Positions 51,804-59,816 are shown, counted from the stretch's first letter. The stretch: 64,000 bases of DNA from Bacillota bacterium (GCA_023416955.1 JAEZGM010000005.1:108908-172907), one strand, 5' to 3'. Program-made: numbers and translations. The notes: generated by a model from the letters alone, not told the origin.

Positions 51804-52670
51804 ATGAGTACAGTAAAAGGTCTAGACACTGCTTCCAGTTGCACAAATGTAGCGAGCACCGTAAAAAGTAATGGTTACAGTTTTATAGGACGTTATTATG
51901 GGAACTATAAGTTAACATTAAAAGAAGCACAAGCTCTTTCTAAAGCAGGTGTCCAAATAGTCGCCCTATGGGAAAGTGGATCTCCTACATCTTCATCTTA
52001 CTTCTCTTATAATAAAGGAACTGCCGATGGGAAAACAGCATATAATTATGCAAAAGATACCATTGGCCAGCCTTCGGGAACCCCTATTTATTTTGCAGTG
52101 GACTATGATGCATCGGCTTCAGATGTGTCAGGTGTAATCCTACAATATTTCAATGGCGTTCATGATGCGTTTTCAGACCTGGGAAACCAATACAAAATAG
52201 GAGTGTACGGTTCAGGCGCTGTTTGCAATTACATCTATCAAAATGTTACGACTGTGCTCTATACCATGCTCGCTGCATCAAGTAAGTGGAGAGAATCTAG
52301 CGCATATACCTCATGGAATATAAAGCAGGGATCCACCGTGACGATTGGAGGTGTTACATTCGATTCGGATATTGCAACCAATGCGGGAGGATTCTTGCTT
52401 ATCAACTCAAATACTGTCGTCCAAATTGATACTACAACCGATGTGACAAAAAATGCTGGACAAACTTATATCTTTAAAACCACATCAGAACAAACTCCTA
52501 CGGTTACCGTCGGTACCAGCGGAGTAGTGACACTTACGCACCTTAGACGTGACGGACAATCCGACTACTGGCAGTTACTTTATATCGGAAGTTCCGGTCA
52601 GGCAACTGGAATTTATACTGCCGGACCGGGGGAACAGCCGCTTAAGCGTTTTGTCGCCCGAGTTGCGTAG
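51804..52670 (+). CDS. Leaderless DUF1906 glycoside-hydrolase-like protein with C-terminal module
   Basis: 288 residues. The N-terminal 205 match the DUF1906/Rv2525c-like fold, related to GH25 lysozyme barrels: VKGLDTASSCTNVAS, FIGRYYGNY, IVALWESGS, TPIYFAVDYDAS, IGVYGSGAVCNYI. The acidic residues in these strands are candidates for catalysis on wall glycans. From about residue 208 a separate beta-rich module (TTTDVTKNAGQTYIF, then GTSGVVTLTHLRRDGQSDYW, ATGIYTAGPG) is shared with the C39-like protein at 54837. There is no signal peptide or membrane segment, so export probably uses the neighbouring holin. Own TcdR-type promoter. Confidence 0.82.
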   Translation: MSTVKGLDTASSCTNVASTVKSNGYSFIGRYYGNYKLTLKEAQALSKAGVQIVALWESGSPTSSSYFSYNKGTADGKTAYNYAKDTIGQPSGTPIYFAVDYDASASDVSGVILQYFNGVHDAFSDLGNQYKIGVYGSGAVCNYIYQNVTTVLYTMLAASSKWRESSAYTSWNIKQGSTVTIGGVTFDSDIATNAGGFLLINSNTVVQIDTTTDVTKNAGQTYIFKTTSEQTPTVTVGTSGVVTLTHLRRDGQSDYWQLLYIGSSGQATGIYTAGPGEQPLKRFVARVA

Positions 52671-52733
52671 AGAGCGAATCGTTAAACCATATACGCAACG
52701 TAAAAAAGCAAAAATAAGGTCTAAAGCAAAAAA

Positions 52734-52775
52734 AGAAACAGCCAGGTTATAAATCCTTGCTGTTTCTGCTTGCTT
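52734..52775 (+). terminator. Terminator of the DUF1906 gene
   Basis: AGAAACAGC/GCTGTTTCT stem with a flanking A-rich left and T-rich right side. Confidence 0.65.
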
Positions 52776-52844
52776 TTATAAAACAAATGTGGTTGAATTG
52801 AGCAATTTCGACATCGCAGCTTTTGTAGCCCACAAAATGAAAAA

Positions 52845-53927
52845 TCAATATTTATCGAGCCACGTGAGACCACCGTTCTGCGTCGTATAAAGTGTTCCGT
52901 TTTCATCTATCCCAAATCCGTTTTGCTCGTCTTGAAAACAGTATTTTTTCATTAGTAGATTACTGGCTCCTTCGATCTGCCAATCAGCTCCCCCGTCATT
53001 TGAAGAATAAATATAGGCATGGCGTTCTTCATTATGGCAGAAATACAACTCCATTTTTGCACTTTTTTTATCTCTGCCGTAGAAGGCAGGAGGGTAAGCA
53101 TCAACGTAGTAATCCCGCTCGTAAATTAAAGAAGCAAACTTTTCAGGAAGAGGAACTGAAGCAGCAGACCAATGCGTTCCTCCATCTCCAGTCCTATAAA
53201 CTGAAACTTCTTTTTGACCGTGATATGTGCTGGTGATGTACCCGGTTTTGATGCTGGAAAAGGCCAATCCGGTTGGATAGCCGTTTATCTCGGTCAGACC
53301 TTCACTGCCCTTTTCAGGATTTAGATTTGCGCTCACAAAAGACCAACTGCTTCCTCCGTCCGCTGTTTTGTAAAGCACTTTTCCCATTTTGCCTGCCGCA
53401 GGCAGACCACTCGCCAAAAGATATCCGTCGGACGGATTGACAAAGCTCATAGCCAAACTGCCGCCATACCCGGAATTCGGGTCATCCGGCTCTAATTTAA
53501 TTTCTGCTCCAGACCAACTTCTCCCTGCATCTTCTGATTTTTTTACCTGTACGCCGGAATCTGTAAAAGACGCAATAAGTACGGTTTCGCCGTCAGGAAT
53601 CGAAATCGCAGATTCATTTAAATCAGCAGGAGAAGCACTGTTCTCTAATACATCCGCCCACTCCATTCCACCGTCTAAGGTTTTCAAAACATGACGATTT
53701 TGGGTGATGGCATATCCAAAATTTGTTGTAGTCATATTGATTTCAGTAAACGGGTCCGGTTGCTTTGTCTGATTAGTAACTTTTGAATCAGGAGTTGTTC
53801 TCGATGAGGAGAAAACGCCGCTTGTTGAAATTGTATTCGCCGTGCTGTGGTCACTCATAGACAATTGAGTGGAACAGCCGGTAGTAAGCGCTAATAAAAG
53901 AGATAAAACACAGATTAATTTTTTCAT
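52845..53927 (-). CDS. Asp-box beta-propeller lipoprotein
   Basis: Signal peptide with lipobox (TTGC, Cys at about residue 18), a Ser/Thr linker, then about 300 residues with six Asp-box-like repeats: TLDGGMEWADV, SEDAGRSWSG, TADGGSSWSF, TGDGGTHWSA, SNDGGADWQI and TQNGGLTWLD. These turns occur in sialidase and YCF48-type propellers; no sialidase catalytic set is evident, so a binding or assembly role is more likely. The ATG at 53927 has AAAGGAAG upstream. It is downstream of another lipoprotein on the same strand (66-nt gap) and runs opposite to the holin-associated genes. Confidence 0.78.
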   Translation of the reverse strand: MKKLICVLSLLLALTTGCSTQLSMSDHSTANTISTSGVFSSSRTTPDSKVTNQTKQPDPFTEINMTTTNFGYAITQNRHVLKTLDGGMEWADVLENSASPADLNESAISIPDGETVLIASFTDSGVQVKKSEDAGRSWSGAEIKLEPDDPNSGYGGSLAMSFVNPSDGYLLASGLPAAGKMGKVLYKTADGGSSWSFVSANLNPEKGSEGLTEINGYPTGLAFSSIKTGYITSTYHGQKEVSVYRTGDGGTHWSAASVPLPEKFASLIYERDYYVDAYPPAFYGRDKKSAKMELYFCHNEERHAYIYSSNDGGADWQIEGASNLLMKKYCFQDEQNGFGIDENGTLYTTQNGGLTWLDKY

Positions 53928-53993
53928 GCTGATTTCTTCCTTTATTAAAAATCGTAAGATGATTCTCGAATAACGCAAGCAATCTGCATTGCT

Positions 53994-54647
53994 TTACTGG
54001 TTCTTCACTTCTGTAATCTTATTTATATCGGGATCGAGCTTATAATAGTACGCAGGATATGAGCTAATGTCTCCGACTTCGCGCATTTGCCGCGTTGTGT
54101 ACAAAATGTATCCGTCCTTATACTCTGCCGTAACCGCCGTGCTGCCGCTTATTCCCATTGAAAGATCACATACTTTTGTTTTCTGTGAGCCATCCAATTT
54201 CACCTTGTCAATCTCTATTAAGGGATCAATATAATACACCCATTCGCTCGCCACACACGGTGCTAACACGGCGTCGTTTACAATGACTTTGTCTTCACTG
54301 CCGTCTTTTCTTTTAATATGGAGCTTGTAGTGGTCTTTGTTGGTGTCGTACGCCACCCACTCGCTGTCATTTTGTGAAGCTTCAGAACTGTCCTGTACAG
54401 CGGAGGAAACACTTTCTGTAGCATTAATTTTTGAGCTGGTTTTCTTGTTGCTGGAAGCCGATTCAGTAACTACGCTTTGTGTCGATGATTTTTCTGTGGA
54501 TACGGATGACGGAGATTCGGAAGACAAGTTTTCCGCCGCGGAACTGGTTGTCGCATTTGACATCTGTCCTCCGGCGGAAGCGCCGCAACCGGTTGCGGTA
54601 AACAAAACTGCCGACAGACAGATCGCGAGAATTTTGCGGATTCTCAT
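53994..54647 (-). CDS. Ser-rich lipoprotein with DUF5050-like domain
   Basis: Lipobox TATGC (Cys at about residue 21), a Ser/Thr-rich linker of about 75 residues (contains SSAAENLSSESPSS), then a beta domain of about 120 residues: WVAYDTNKDHYKLHIKRKDG, WVYYIDPLIEIDKVKLDG, GYILYTTRQM. The repeated 'W-YY-D...I-K-LDG' pattern resembles DUF5050-type beta propeller blades. The linker nearly matches that of the lipoprotein at 55747. AAAGGGGG upstream. It diverges from the C39-like gene. Confidence 0.7.
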   Translation of the reverse strand: MRIRKILAICLSAVLFTATGCGASAGGQMSNATTSSAAENLSSESPSSVSTEKSSTQSVVTESASSNKKTSSKINATESVSSAVQDSSEASQNDSEWVAYDTNKDHYKLHIKRKDGSEDKVIVNDAVLAPCVASEWVYYIDPLIEIDKVKLDGSQKTKVCDLSMGISGSTAVTAEYKDGYILYTTRQMREVGDISSYPAYYYKLDPDINKITEVKNQ

Positions 54648-54685
54648 AGCGAAGTTCCCCCTTTATGATTTTGTGGTTTCTTAAG

Positions 54686-54713
54686 TTTACAAAATCGAAG
54701 TTAATTTCTCCTT
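54686..54713 (+). promoter_or_regulatory. TcdR-type promoter of the C39-like gene
   Basis: TTTACA (54686-54691), 16-nt spacer, CTCCTT (54708-54713). The ATG is 124 nt further, leaving a leader of about 115 nt with no recognised structure. Confidence 0.65.
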
Positions 54714-54836
54714 ATTTTATATACAGCAATGAATGAGTTGTTTCGGCGTTTATAAATTGGACACGTTATAAATGTCGTTATGTCCAAACAAATGATTTAT
54801 AAAGTTGTTGTAACGTTTAAAATGGAGGTCTTTAAA

Positions 54837-55520
54837 ATGGCAGACAGTTGTTATATTAATCAAACAAATTCAAAGTGGAATAACCTTCCGCTTGGAAGTT
54901 CAACCATGGGAAAAGCGGGTTGCGTCGTTTCTTGTGCGGCAATGGTAATTTGCAAAAAACTTGCGATTAGCGATGATACTGGTAAATTGGCCGTTATTAA
55001 ATCTGTAATCTCAAATTGTACAGATGCGAACGGAGGTTTTAGTTGGACAGCCACAATAACGTACAATAATACAACTTTTAAATTTTCCCATACAACCACC
55101 AAACCAAATTATGATGCATGGCCCATTGTTTATTATACCGGCACGCCCCACGCGGTTTTAGCAACGAGTTCTACATCTGTCTTAGATCCAGGCAAAGGTA
55201 ATACAACGGTGGCCCAAGCAGACGCAAATTTAAAAGGTCCTATGGCTTATTGGACCCATACTTCTTCTGGGGACGATACTTCCTTTACCTGTGATACCCA
55301 TTCGACGGTCACCATCAAAAAGGGAAACAAATATCAGGCGCGTATCACTTGTGCGTCGTATCCCAAAGTCGTGGCTGGAACAGGCGGCATTGTTTCTGTC
55401 AGCCTTGCGAGCCAGTCCGGGAGCGATTACTACTTTGCCTTTACCGGAGTAAGCACTGGCTCCACAGGTATTTACATCAACGGAAGTCCCTCTGCCGTCT
55501 TTGTATGTCAGGTCGTTTAA
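54837..55520 (+). CDS. Leaderless C39-like cysteine peptidase with C-terminal module
   Basis: 227 residues. Residues 1-145 resemble C39-type papain-fold peptidases: NQTNSKWNNLPLGSSTMGKA with an oxyanion Gln at residue 9, Cys29 in GKAGCVVSCAAMV, His105 in GTPHAVLATS and Asp117 in VLDPGKGN, in the order and context of a Cys-His-Asp triad. From about residue 148 (TFTCDTHSTVTIKKGNKYQA-like strand, GTGGIVSVSLASQSGSDYYF, STGIYINGSP) it carries the module seen in the DUF1906 protein. No signal peptide. The ATG at 54837 follows GGAGG. Could cleave wall peptides or target proteins; unproven. Confidence 0.75.
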   Translation: MADSCYINQTNSKWNNLPLGSSTMGKAGCVVSCAAMVICKKLAISDDTGKLAVIKSVISNCTDANGGFSWTATITYNNTTFKFSHTTTKPNYDAWPIVYYTGTPHAVLATSSTSVLDPGKGNTTVAQADANLKGPMAYWTHTSSGDDTSFTCDTHSTVTIKKGNKYQARITCASYPKVVAGTGGIVSVSLASQSGSDYYFAFTGVSTGSTGIYINGSPSAVFVCQVV

Positions 55521-55535
55521 ACCGTTCAACAAGCT

Positions 55536-55568
55536 GGAAGCCTGAGCGTACCGCTCAGGCTTCCTTTC
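55536..55568 (+). terminator. Terminator of the C39-like gene
   Basis: Perfect 13-bp stem GGAAGCCTGAGCG/CGCTCAGGCTTCC, 3-nt loop, then TTTCTCG. Confidence 0.85.
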
Positions 55569-55746
55569 TCGTTAAAGGAAGAGATGTTCTAAGGCTATTG
55601 AACGCAATAAAGCTTTGGGATAATAGCACCAACACCACCGATAAAAGATGGCACGAGGTGCCTTATTAAGCAGAATGCCAAGCTGGATCAAGTTTTAACA
55701 ATTCCTCAAAATCCGAATTGATTTGTAAGAAAGTAATAAATGCAAT

Positions 55747-56562
55747 TTAATTGTTTGCTTTCTCAGCATAAATAATTGTAACTACCTTATTATAATCATT
55801 TCCTTTTGACTGCGATATGTTAATACGCAGATAAACCCCTCTGTCGCTTTTATGCTTGACAGTCTGTACTTTATAATAATTGTCCAAGTTAATTGGAATA
55901 TCGTAATAATAGGCCACGCCCAGACCGTTAAGATCATCCCCGTATTTTACTTGTTCTACGGGTTCTCCGTATAATTTTCTAACCGTTTCAACTGCATCGC
56001 CTATTTTTAGCCCTTTTTGTGTTTTATAGGAACTGTGCAGTTGTGTGTCTGAATCAGACTCGATTGATATCATATCGAACAGATCAGTTCCCAGTGTAAA
56101 AAGCAAGTCGATTCCATGATCAGTGGAAATCCTATTCGGACTAGGATATTCATTTTCCACGGTTTGCATTTGATTCTCAGTTAAAGCCTGTTTTACCTGA
56201 TCTGATGTCATTCCTATATGAAATATTGCCTTTGTATGATCATCTTCAGCAAACACCAGCTTTTTCGTTTCTGAAGCCGGCAGAGCTGAAGTGGAATTTG
56301 AAGATGAACTTGTTGTGACCGGTGGCTTTGATGGATTGGACGAATCTGATGAAGTCGCAGTTGAATTTGAAGAAGAAGCTGATCTGGCCGGTGGCTTTGA
56401 TAGACTGGACAAAGTTGACGGACTGCCGGAAGAGGAAACGGATTCGGAAGACAGGTTTTCCGCTGCGGAATTTGTCGTATCCTTTCCGTTCGGCGCGCCG
56501 CAGCCCGCTGTGAAAATAAGCAGCGCCGACAAACCAATTAAAATTGCTTTACGAAACTTCAT
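55747..56562 (-). CDS. Ser-rich lipoprotein, paralogous head to the one at 53994
   Basis: Lipobox TAGC (Cys near residue 21), a Ser/Thr/Pro-rich linker of about 75 residues that includes NSAAENLSSESVSSSG, then 170 residues with FHIGMTSDQVKQALTENQ and GLKIGDAVETVRKLYGEP, a twice-repeated 'IGM/IGD...V...LG' unit like that of SmpA/BamE-type small domains. It follows the ECF sigma gene by 65 nt on the same strand, so it is probably controlled with it. Function unknown. Confidence 0.7.
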   Translation of the reverse strand: MKFRKAILIGLSALLIFTAGCGAPNGKDTTNSAAENLSSESVSSSGSPSTLSSLSKPPARSASSSNSTATSSDSSNPSKPPVTTSSSSNSTSALPASETKKLVFAEDDHTKAIFHIGMTSDQVKQALTENQMQTVENEYPSPNRISTDHGIDLLFTLGTDLFDMISIESDSDTQLHSSYKTQKGLKIGDAVETVRKLYGEPVEQVKYGDDLNGLGVAYYYDIPINLDNYYKVQTVKHKSDRGVYLRINISQSKGNDYNKVVTIIYAEKANN

Positions 56563-56627
56563 ATAAAATTACCCCCTAAAATTTTTACCGCCCATTCAAT
56601 AAGAAAAAAAATTGCTGTCTGATCGGT

Positions 56628-57209
56628 TCAGTCTTCCGGCTCGCCATTGCCGTTTTCCCCCTCTTCCATCAATTTTCTTGCAGCTCGTCTGGCCCTCGTC
56701 AGGTATTCCCGGACACTGCCCGGGCTGATCGAGAGCTTTTTTGCAATTTCCGCGTCATTCATTTCCAATATGTATTTGAAATGCAAAATATTCTTTTCCC
56801 GCTCCGGCAGCTTTAACAATGCCTTCGACAAAGCCCGTAATTCTTCACGGCGAAAATATGATTCTTCCAAAGTGTCTTCCGGAATCAATAACTCATCCGA
56901 TATATCTGCGTTTTCACCGTAGAACGTGTGCTTTTGCTGAACGTCACGGTGCTTGATAAAGTTAATCGCTACACTCTTAGCAGTACAGACAATATAGGCT
57001 GCGATTTTGCAACAATCCAAGGTACGAAGAAGAGGAATTTTTTCAATCAACCTGACAAAGGTATCTTCCGCCAGATCATTGACATCGTTCTCTCTGTGTA
57101 TCACTTTATAAACCGTACTGCGGGCAAGAGCGTAATAGTCTTGATACAGGTTCAGCATAAACGCCTTATCATCGCCATCGTTCATTGCGGTGATAACACT
57201 TGATATCAT
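56628..57209 (-). CDS. ECF-type RNA polymerase sigma factor
   Basis: 193 residues with region 2 (DYYALARSTVYKVIH, NDLAEDTFVRLIEKIP) and region 4 (LPEREKNILHFKYILEMNDA, AKKLSISPGSVREYLTRARR). No anti-sigma factor gene is next to it; the following gene is a lipoprotein. The start at 57209 has an AAGGAGAGC-type site. Possibly a regulator of the lipoproteins in this region. Confidence 0.88.
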   Translation of the reverse strand: MISSVITAMNDGDDKAFMLNLYQDYYALARSTVYKVIHRENDVNDLAEDTFVRLIEKIPLLRTLDCCKIAAYIVCTAKSVAINFIKHRDVQQKHTFYGENADISDELLIPEDTLEESYFRREELRALSKALLKLPEREKNILHFKYILEMNDAEIAKKLSISPGSVREYLTRARRAARKLMEEGENGNGEPED

Positions 57210-57407
57210 TGCATCAGCTCTCCTTAGTTTCCTTTAAGGAATTCTCACGAGTTTATTTTAGCACAATTATCCTGTTTTGTTAAATTTAAGTACAAATCTT
57301 TTATTTTGCTTGCTCCCCAAGTCTATTCGTCAAGCGGAAATACACGCAGCAGAGCGATACTCATTACAATTTAGTTGACATAATGTTGGAAGTGCCCAGA
57401 GCAAAAA

Positions 57408-57440
57408 AATAGCACGGAACCGCATGGCTTCCGCGCTATT
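57408..57440 (-). terminator. Minus-oriented terminator-like hairpin without an assigned gene
   Basis: AATAGCACGGAACCGCATGG pairs with the GCTTCCGCGCTATT side; on the minus strand it is followed by TTTTTTTGC. No minus-strand gene lies to its right before the CNNM gene, so it could end a small RNA. The surrounding gap 57210-57621 is otherwise empty. Confidence 0.45.
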
Positions 57441-57621
57441 CGAGACATAAGGAGGGACTTTCCTATTGCACCCGTCAAATAACCATTTTTCTGAAGCACC
57501 ACATACCCATATGACCCTGAATTAGCCCGTTTTTACTCTGAAAGCGCTGGAAAACAGCCCTCTTGTCATTGTTGCTGATTGTGGCTCTTGCGCATAAAAG
57601 CGCAGATAGGGCGCATATGGT

Positions 57622-57651
57622 TTGACAATTACACGATTTTTACGATACAAT
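57622..57651 (+). promoter_or_regulatory. Sigma-A promoter of the CNNM gene
   Basis: TTGACA (57622-57627), 18-nt spacer, TACAAT (57646-57651). Confidence 0.65.
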
Positions 57652-57705
57652 AATATTATTGTATTTTTACAAATAAACTATGCAAAACCGAAAGGGGTAA
57701 ACTAC

Positions 57706-59112
57706 ATGCCATCCGAACCTGGCGGCTCATTGGCACACCATTTGGCCGCTCAAACGACCGTTACACCATCTACCGCTACAAACGACTTCGTCTCTATTCT
57801 GATTTTAATCCTGCTTGTTCTGGTAAACGCGTTTTTCGCGGCGAGTGAAATCGCCGTTATCACACTGAACGACAACAAGATTAAAAAAATGGCGGAAGAT
57901 GGCGACAAAAAAGCCGCCAAGATTTTAAAGTTAACCTCCAACTCCAGCCGCTTTTTGGCAACAATTCAGGTGGGCGTTACGCTCAGCGGATTTTTGACCT
58001 CCGCATCAGCCTCCCAAAGCTTTGCCGGAAAACTGTCAAACGCACTTTCGTTTCTTCCTTTTTCAGAAAGCTTTGTGCAGGGTGCATCCACTGTTATTAT
58101 CACCATTCTGCTGTCTTATTTCTCGTTGGTATTCGGCGAGCTGGTTCCCAAAAAGATCGCCATGCAGCACGCGGAAGCGCTTTCTTATAAATTTATCGGA
58201 ATTCTGGACGGAACCTCCGTTGCATTCAAACCGTTTATTTCATTGCTCACCGCTTCCACCAATGTGGTTCTGAAAATATTTGGCCTTGACCCGAACGCCG
58301 AGGAAGACACCGTAACAGAGGAAGAGATTCTGATGATGGTGGACGCAGGCGAGGAAAAGGGCGTGATCGGAGAGAGCGCCAAGGACATGATCTCAAATAT
58401 TTTTGATTTCAGCGACCTGACCGCCAGCGAAATCATGACCCACCGCACCGAGGTCACTGCCGTCGAAGATACATCCACGATTATGGATGTAGTCGATCTT
58501 TCCATTGAGCAAGGGTATTCCAGAATTCCGGTTTTTGAAGAAGACCTTGACAATATTCTGGGTATTATATATGTAAAGGACCTGCTCCAATACGTCGGCA
58601 AAGCCGACTGCAACGCGATCAAACTGACCGAACTGATGCGCAGCGCCTATTTTGTGCCCTCCACCATGCGCTGCAGCGCTCTTATGGCTGAAATGACAGA
58701 ACGCAGAAAGCAGATTGCGATAGTTGTGGACGAATACGGCGGTACAGAAGGGATTGTCACAATGGAAGATCTTCTGGAATCCATCGTGGGTAATATTCAG
58801 GATGAATACGACAACGAGGAAGAGGAAATCCATAAGGTATCCGACAATAAGTTCACGGTTGACGGTGCGACGAGCATCGATGAAATATCCGACCTTGTGG
58901 GTGTTGACCTGCCGGAGGGTGATTACGACACAATTGCGGGCTTTGTTGTAGAGCTGCTGGGACGTATCCCCAATCCGGACGAACACCCCAGCGTCACTGT
59001 GCGCAACCTCACCTTAACCGTGGAAAAGGTAGAAGACCGGCGCATCGCACAGATTCTGATTGAAAAGCACATCGAACCCCAGCAAACAGGCAAAGATGGG
59101 CAGCAGGAATAA
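57706..59112 (+). CDS. CNNM/CorC-type transporter protein (hemolysin family)
   Basis: DUF21/CNNM membrane domain (about residues 25-200: VLVNAFFAASEIAVITLN, SLVFGELVPKKIAMQHAEAL), a CBS pair (MTHRTEVTAVE; GYSRIPVFEEDLDNILGI; IAIVVDEYGGTEGIVTMEDL) and the C-terminal CorC_HlyC domain. The family is linked to Mg2+ or other divalent-cation export. 468 aa from the ATG at 57706, which follows AAAGGGG; a longer frame upstream overlaps the promoter. Followed by a terminator. Confidence 0.93.
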   Translation: MPSEPGGSLAHHLAAQTTVTPSTATNDFVSILILILLVLVNAFFAASEIAVITLNDNKIKKMAEDGDKKAAKILKLTSNSSRFLATIQVGVTLSGFLTSASASQSFAGKLSNALSFLPFSESFVQGASTVIITILLSYFSLVFGELVPKKIAMQHAEALSYKFIGILDGTSVAFKPFISLLTASTNVVLKIFGLDPNAEEDTVTEEEILMMVDAGEEKGVIGESAKDMISNIFDFSDLTASEIMTHRTEVTAVEDTSTIMDVVDLSIEQGYSRIPVFEEDLDNILGIIYVKDLLQYVGKADCNAIKLTELMRSAYFVPSTMRCSALMAEMTERRKQIAIVVDEYGGTEGIVTMEDLLESIVGNIQDEYDNEEEEIHKVSDNKFTVDGATSIDEISDLVGVDLPEGDYDTIAGFVVELLGRIPNPDEHPSVTVRNLTLTVEKVEDRRIAQILIEKHIEPQQTGKDGQQE

Positions 59113-59130
59113 AATATAACGCCTTAACAT

Positions 59131-59183
59131 AAAAATGCGTCTTGATCGGGCTTTGAAAGCCGTTTCAAGGCGCATCTTCTTTT
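59131..59183 (+). terminator. Terminator of the CNNM gene
   Basis: AAAATGCGTCTTGA...TCAAGGCGCATCTT stem with TTCTTTTTAA after it. Confidence 0.75.
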
Positions 59184-59234
59184 TAATTGATTTTCCGCGC
59201 CGAATGTGATATGGTATGAATCGGTCTTCTCAAC

Positions 59235-59277
59235 GGTCAGTTCGCAATATCCTGACCTAAAATAAAACTACGGAGGA
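59235..59277 (+). ncRNA. PreQ1-I riboswitch upstream of queT
   Basis: P1 stem GGTCAG/CTGACC (59235-59240, 59252-59257) encloses the loop TTCGCAATATC, and the A-rich tail TAAAATAAAACTACGGAGG follows, the compact layout of preQ1-I aptamers (hairpin plus AAAACTA tail that closes a pseudoknot). The tail contains the GGAGG ribosome-binding site of queT, so control is probably translational. The downstream gene fits the ligand. Confidence 0.75.
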
Positions 59278-59285
59278 AACAGAAT

Positions 59286-59816
59286 ATGAAGACACAAACA
59301 AAACGCACCCAGTATTTAACGCAAGGTGCCCTAATTGCGGCGCTCTACACCATTTTGACCCTGCTTGCAGCGTCGGTGAACCTGGCCTATGGCCCGTTCC
59401 AGTTCCGCTTTTCCGAAGCGCTTACCATTCTTCCCATCTTTACACCCGCGGCAATTCCCGGGCTTGCAATCGGCTGTCTGCTCTCAAATATATGGAGCGG
59501 CTACGGAATATGGGACATGGTTTTCGGCACGCTGGCAACGCTTCTGGCCGCAGTCGGAACCAGAATGGTACGAAATATTCGTTTTAAAAATTTGCCTCTT
59601 CTCGCGCCGCTTCCGCCCGTTCTGTTCAACGCGGTGATTGTCGGCCTTGAAATCACGATTCTTTCCCCGGGCGGCTTTTTGTGGCCCACTTTCGGCAGCA
59701 TGGCGCTGAGCGTCGGTGCCGGCGAGCTGGTCGTCTGCTATGCACTCGGTCTTCCGCTTGCAGCTGCGTTAGAAAAGACGGGGGTAAAGTTTTTTACAAA
59801 CAGCGAAAAACGCTAA
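59286..59816 (+). CDS. queT: QueT family queuosine-precursor transporter
   Basis: 176 residues, about five membrane segments, with the QueT pattern TQGALIAALYTILTLL, GPFQFRFSEALTILP and NIWSGYGIWDMVFGTLATLL. QueT proteins are thought to be substrate-binding S-components of ECF transporters for preQ1/preQ0-type queuosine precursors. The ECF module genes are not nearby. The preQ1-type riboswitch directly upstream supports the assignment. A small hairpin (59805-59830) overlaps the stop. Confidence 0.93.
   Translation: MKTQTKRTQYLTQGALIAALYTILTLLAASVNLAYGPFQFRFSEALTILPIFTPAAIPGLAIGCLLSNIWSGYGIWDMVFGTLATLLAAVGTRMVRNIRFKNLPLLAPLPPVLFNAVIVGLEITILSPGGFLWPTFGSMALSVGAGELVVCYALGLPLAAALEKTGVKFFTNSEKR

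Noticed and set aside
51212..52670. Prophage lysis cassette
   Set aside because: Holin plus lysin-like gene alone would suggest phage, but there are no phage structural genes, and the genes are tied to a TcdR-type sigma factor with matching promoters. A domesticated origin remains possible.
55569..55746. Degraded gene after the C39-like terminator
   Set aside because: Short gene-like stretches in several frames, but none long enough or similar enough to anything to name.
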